DNA from: Rahnella victoriana
GTDB lineage: Bacteria; Pseudomonadota; Gammaproteobacteria; Enterobacterales; Enterobacteriaceae
NCBI RefSeq assembly: GCF_004330295.1
Contig: NZ_SJOJ01000017.1
Location: 31,284 to 95,283 of the forward strand
Reading direction: 5' to 3'
Length of the DNA stretch: 64,000 nt
Under the pieces are notes generated by a model, which was given only the letters and a program-made list of their open reading frames with translations, was not told where the DNA came from and searched no databases. Of the stretch, positions 61,594 to 64,000 are shown in pieces (the first letter of the stretch is position 1; the number at the start of each line of letters is the position of its first letter). The position numbers and the translations under genes were made by a program.

Positions 61594-61869
61594 ATGGCAC
61601 GCGTAACTGTTCAAGACGCTGTTGAGAAAATTGGTAACCGTTTTGACCTGGTGTTGGTGGCTGCTCGTCGCGCACGCCAACTGCAATCTGGTGGTAAAGA
61701 TCCACTGGTCGCTGAAGAAAACGATAAATTCACCGTTATTGCCCTGCGCGAAATCGAAGAAGGCCTGATCACTAATCAGATCCTCGACGTTCGTGACCGT
61801 CAGGAGCAACAAGAGCAGGAAGCCGCAGAGATTCAGGCAGTGACTGCCATCGCTGAAGGCCGTCGTTAA
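61594..61869 (+). CDS. rpoZ: RNA polymerase omega subunit RpoZ
   Basis: Omega stabilises the beta' subunit in RNA polymerase and forms part of ppGpp binding site 1. It has 91 residues, as in E. coli ([20 protein letters not shown]). The basic [12 protein letters not shown] segment contacts beta'; the N-terminal MARVTV participates in ppGpp binding. GGAG precedes the ATG. spoT starts 19 bases after its stop. Confidence 0.98.
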   Translation: MARVTVQDAVEKIGNRFDLVLVAARRARQLQSGGKDPLVAEENDKFTVIALREIEEGLITNQILDVRDRQEQQEQEAAEIQAVTAIAEGRR

Positions 61870-61888
61870 TTAACGAAACGGATCTCAC

Positions 61889-63997
61889 TTGTATATCTTT
61901 GAAAGCCTGAATCAACTGATTCAAAAATACCTGCCGGAGGAGCAAATTAAGCGCCTCGTGCAGGCTTACCTCGTGGCGCGGGATGCGCACGAGGGGCAAA
62001 CACGTTCCAGCGGTGAGCCGTATATTACTCACCCGGTGGCCGTGGCCTGTATTTTGGCTGAAATGAGGCTCGATCATGAGACTCTGATGGCGGCGTTATT
62101 ACACGACGTTATCGAAGACACGCCTGCAACTTACCAGGATATGGAACAACTGTTTGGCAAGAGCGTTGCTGAGCTGGTTGAAGGCGTTTCAAAGTTAGAC
62201 AAGCTGAAGTTCCGCGATAAGAAAGAAGCACAGGCGGAAAACTTCCGCAAAATGGTCATGGCGATGGTGCAAGACATCCGCGTCATTCTGATCAAACTCG
62301 CTGACCGTACCCATAACATGCGCACGCTGGGCTCTTTGCGCCCGGATAAACGTCGCCGCATTGCCCGCGAAACGTTGGAAATTTACAGCCCGCTGGCACA
62401 CCGTTTGGGTATTCATCACCTGAAAACCGAGCTCGAAGAGCTGGGCTTCGAAGCACTCTATCCAAACCGTTATCGCGTCATCAAAGAAGTGGTGAAAGCC
62501 GCGCGTGGTAACCGTAAAGAGATGATCCAAAAAATCCTCTCTGAGATAGAAGGCCGTTTAACCGAAGCCGGTATTCAGTGCCGTGTCAGTGGCCGCGAAA
62601 AACACCTGTACTCTATCTATTGCAAAATGCACCTCAAGGAACAGCGTTTCCATTCCATCATGGATATCTACGCCTTCCGGGTGATCGTTAAAGACCTCGA
62701 TACCTGCTATCGCGTGTTAGGGCAGGCTCATAGCCTCTACAAACCGCGTCCGGGTCGGGTCAAAGATTACATCGCAATCCCAAAAGCCAACGGCTATCAA
62801 TCTTTGCATACCTCACTTATCGGCCCGCACGGCGTGCCGGTTGAAGTGCAGATCCGTACTGAAGATATGGATCAGATGGCAGAGATGGGGGTTGCGGCTC
62901 ACTGGGCTTATAAAGAGAACAGTGAAACCAGCACGACGGCGCAGATCCGCGCTCAACGCTGGTTGCAGAGTTTGCTTGAGCTGCAACAAAGCGCAGGCAA
63001 CTCCTTTGAATTTATCGAGAGTGTGAAATCGGATCTGTTCCCGGATGAGATTTATGTCTTTACCCCGGAAGGTCGTATCGTCGAATTGCCTGCGGGCGCG
63101 ACGCCGGTCGACTTTGCTTACGCAGTGCATACCGATATCGGCCATGCCTGTGTGGGCGCGCGCGTTGACCGCCAGCCTTATCCGCTTTCACAGCCGCTCA
63201 CCAGCGGTCAGACTATCGAAATCATTACCGCTCCGGGTGCCCGTCCGAATGCCGCCTGGCTGAACTTTGTTGTCAGCTCGCGCGCTCGTGCCAAAATTCG
63301 CCAGATGCTTAAAAACCTGAAACGTGATGATTCCGTTTCACTTGGCCGTCGTCTGCTGAATCATGCGCTGGGCGCCGGTAAAAAACTCTCAGATATTCCG
63401 CCGGAAAACATCAAAAACGAGCTGGATCGCATGAAGCTCGCCGCGATGGATGACCTGCTGGCTGAAATCGGCCTCGGCAATGCCATGAGCGTGGTGGTTG
63501 CCAAAAATCTGATGGGTGACCAGTCTTCAATGGCCACGTCCGGCACCCGCAATCTGCCGATTAAAGGTGCAGATGGCGTGCTGATCACGTTCGCAAAATG
63601 CTGTCGTCCGATCCCTGGTGACCCGATCATTGCGCACGTCAGTCCGGGTAAAGGTCTGGTGATCCACCATGAATCCTGCCGTAATATTCGTGGCTATCAG
63701 AAAGAACCTGAGAAATTCATGGCCGTTGACTGGGATGACCACCAGGAAACCGATCAGGAATTTATCGCTGAAATCAAAGTCGATATGTTCAACCATCAGG
63801 GTGCACTGGCGAACCTGACCGCAGCGATCAATGCGGCACAGTCGAACATTCAGAGTCTGAGCACTGAAGAAAAAGACGGTCGCGTCTACAGCGCCTTTAT
63901 CCGCCTGACGACCCGCGACCGCGTTCATCTGGCGAATATCATGCGTAAAATTCGTATCATGCCGGACGTCATCAAAGTTACCCGCAACCGAAACTGA
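61889..63997 (+). CDS. spoT: Bifunctional (p)ppGpp synthase/hydrolase SpoT
   Basis: SpoT hydrolyses (p)ppGpp and makes it weakly under carbon, fatty-acid or iron stress. It has 702 residues, identical in length to E. coli. The order is hydrolase HD domain with His72-Asp73 (HDVIEDT), synthetase domain (about 200-350, REKHLYSIYCKM and GYQSLHTS), TGS domain (about 385-450, IYVFTPEGRIVELPAGATPVDFAY), helical and conserved-cysteine region (KCCRPIPGD), and C-terminal ACT domain. The start is TTG at 61889, giving the conserved YIFESLNQLIQKYLPE; E. coli spoT also starts with TTG. The gene ends three bases before the window edge. Confidence 0.97.
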   Translation: MYIFESLNQLIQKYLPEEQIKRLVQAYLVARDAHEGQTRSSGEPYITHPVAVACILAEMRLDHETLMAALLHDVIEDTPATYQDMEQLFGKSVAELVEGVSKLDKLKFRDKKEAQAENFRKMVMAMVQDIRVILIKLADRTHNMRTLGSLRPDKRRRIARETLEIYSPLAHRLGIHHLKTELEELGFEALYPNRYRVIKEVVKAARGNRKEMIQKILSEIEGRLTEAGIQCRVSGREKHLYSIYCKMHLKEQRFHSIMDIYAFRVIVKDLDTCYRVLGQAHSLYKPRPGRVKDYIAIPKANGYQSLHTSLIGPHGVPVEVQIRTEDMDQMAEMGVAAHWAYKENSETSTTAQIRAQRWLQSLLELQQSAGNSFEFIESVKSDLFPDEIYVFTPEGRIVELPAGATPVDFAYAVHTDIGHACVGARVDRQPYPLSQPLTSGQTIEIITAPGARPNAAWLNFVVSSRARAKIRQMLKNLKRDDSVSLGRRLLNHALGAGKKLSDIPPENIKNELDRMKLAAMDDLLAEIGLGNAMSVVVAKNLMGDQSSMATSGTRNLPIKGADGVLITFAKCCRPIPGDPIIAHVSPGKGLVIHHESCRNIRGYQKEPEKFMAVDWDDHQETDQEFIAEIKVDMFNHQGALANLTAAINAAQSNIQSLSTEEKDGRVYSAFIRLTTRDRVHLANIMRKIRIMPDVIKVTRNRN

Positions 63998-64000
63998 TTG

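Overview
The window is a gene-dense, collinear stretch of an enterobacterial chromosome. Nearly every protein is recognisable as an Escherichia coli ortholog, and the blocks priA-cytR-ftsN-hslVU-menA-rraA-zapB-glpFKX, cpxPRA, yibN-grxC-secB-gpsA-cysE, coaD-mutM-rpmGB-radC-coaBC-dut-slmA-pyrE-rph-yicC-dinD and yicG-ligB-gmk-rpoZ-spoT keep the E. coli order. The lipopolysaccharide core genes (wabG, waaQ, waaE) follow the Klebsiella/Serratia pattern rather than the E. coli one. The source is therefore probably a member of the Yersiniaceae such as Rahnella, Ewingella or Serratia. This genus-level call is an inference from gene content. No IS element, prophage, CRISPR array, tRNA or rRNA was seen.

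Layout. 1-9 kb: replication restart (priA, 5' end outside the window), nucleoside repressor cytR, division gene ftsN, heat-shock protease hslVU, menaquinone gene menA, RNase E inhibitor rraA and divisome gene zapB. 8.2-12.4 kb: glycerol regulon glpF-glpK-glpX with a GlpR-type operator. 12.4-19.0 kb: emrD, fpr, yiiR, yiiQ, tpiA, sbp, pfkA; compared with E. coli, emrD is added and uspD, cdh and fieF are missing. 19.3-22.1 kb: Cpx envelope-stress locus, with a CpxR box between cpxP and cpxRA and a well-conserved CpxQ small RNA in the cpxP 3' UTR. 22.1-30.1 kb: trmL, cysE, gpsA, secB, grxC, yibN, gpmM, envC, yibQ.

30.2-47.4 kb is the lipopolysaccharide core region. Two glycosyltransferase-type genes sit between yibQ and tdh, where E. 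coli carries waaH. kbl-tdh is followed by the divergent series hldD-waaF-waaC-(GT9)-(GT8)-waaL-like-waaH, then waaQ-wabG, then waaA-waaE-coaD. HldD, WaaF and WaaC build the heptose inner core, WaaA attaches Kdo to lipid A, the intervening transferases build the outer core, and the WaaL-like protein probably ligates O antigen. This is the most species-specific part of the window.

47.4-64 kb returns to housekeeping genes: mutM, rpmG-rpmB (with a long, strongly folded leader), radC, coaBC-dut-slmA, pyrE-rph (with the pyrE attenuator intact), yicC, dinD, a second FabF-type ketoacyl synthase with a TetR regulator inserted between dinD and yicG, then yicG, ligB, gmk, rpoZ and spoT. The best leads for new biology are the rpmB leader RNA, the FabF/TetR insertion, the unassigned transferases around waaC and yibQ, and the export-signal-like N terminus of the DNA ligase LigB. 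No clearly new multi-gene system was found.
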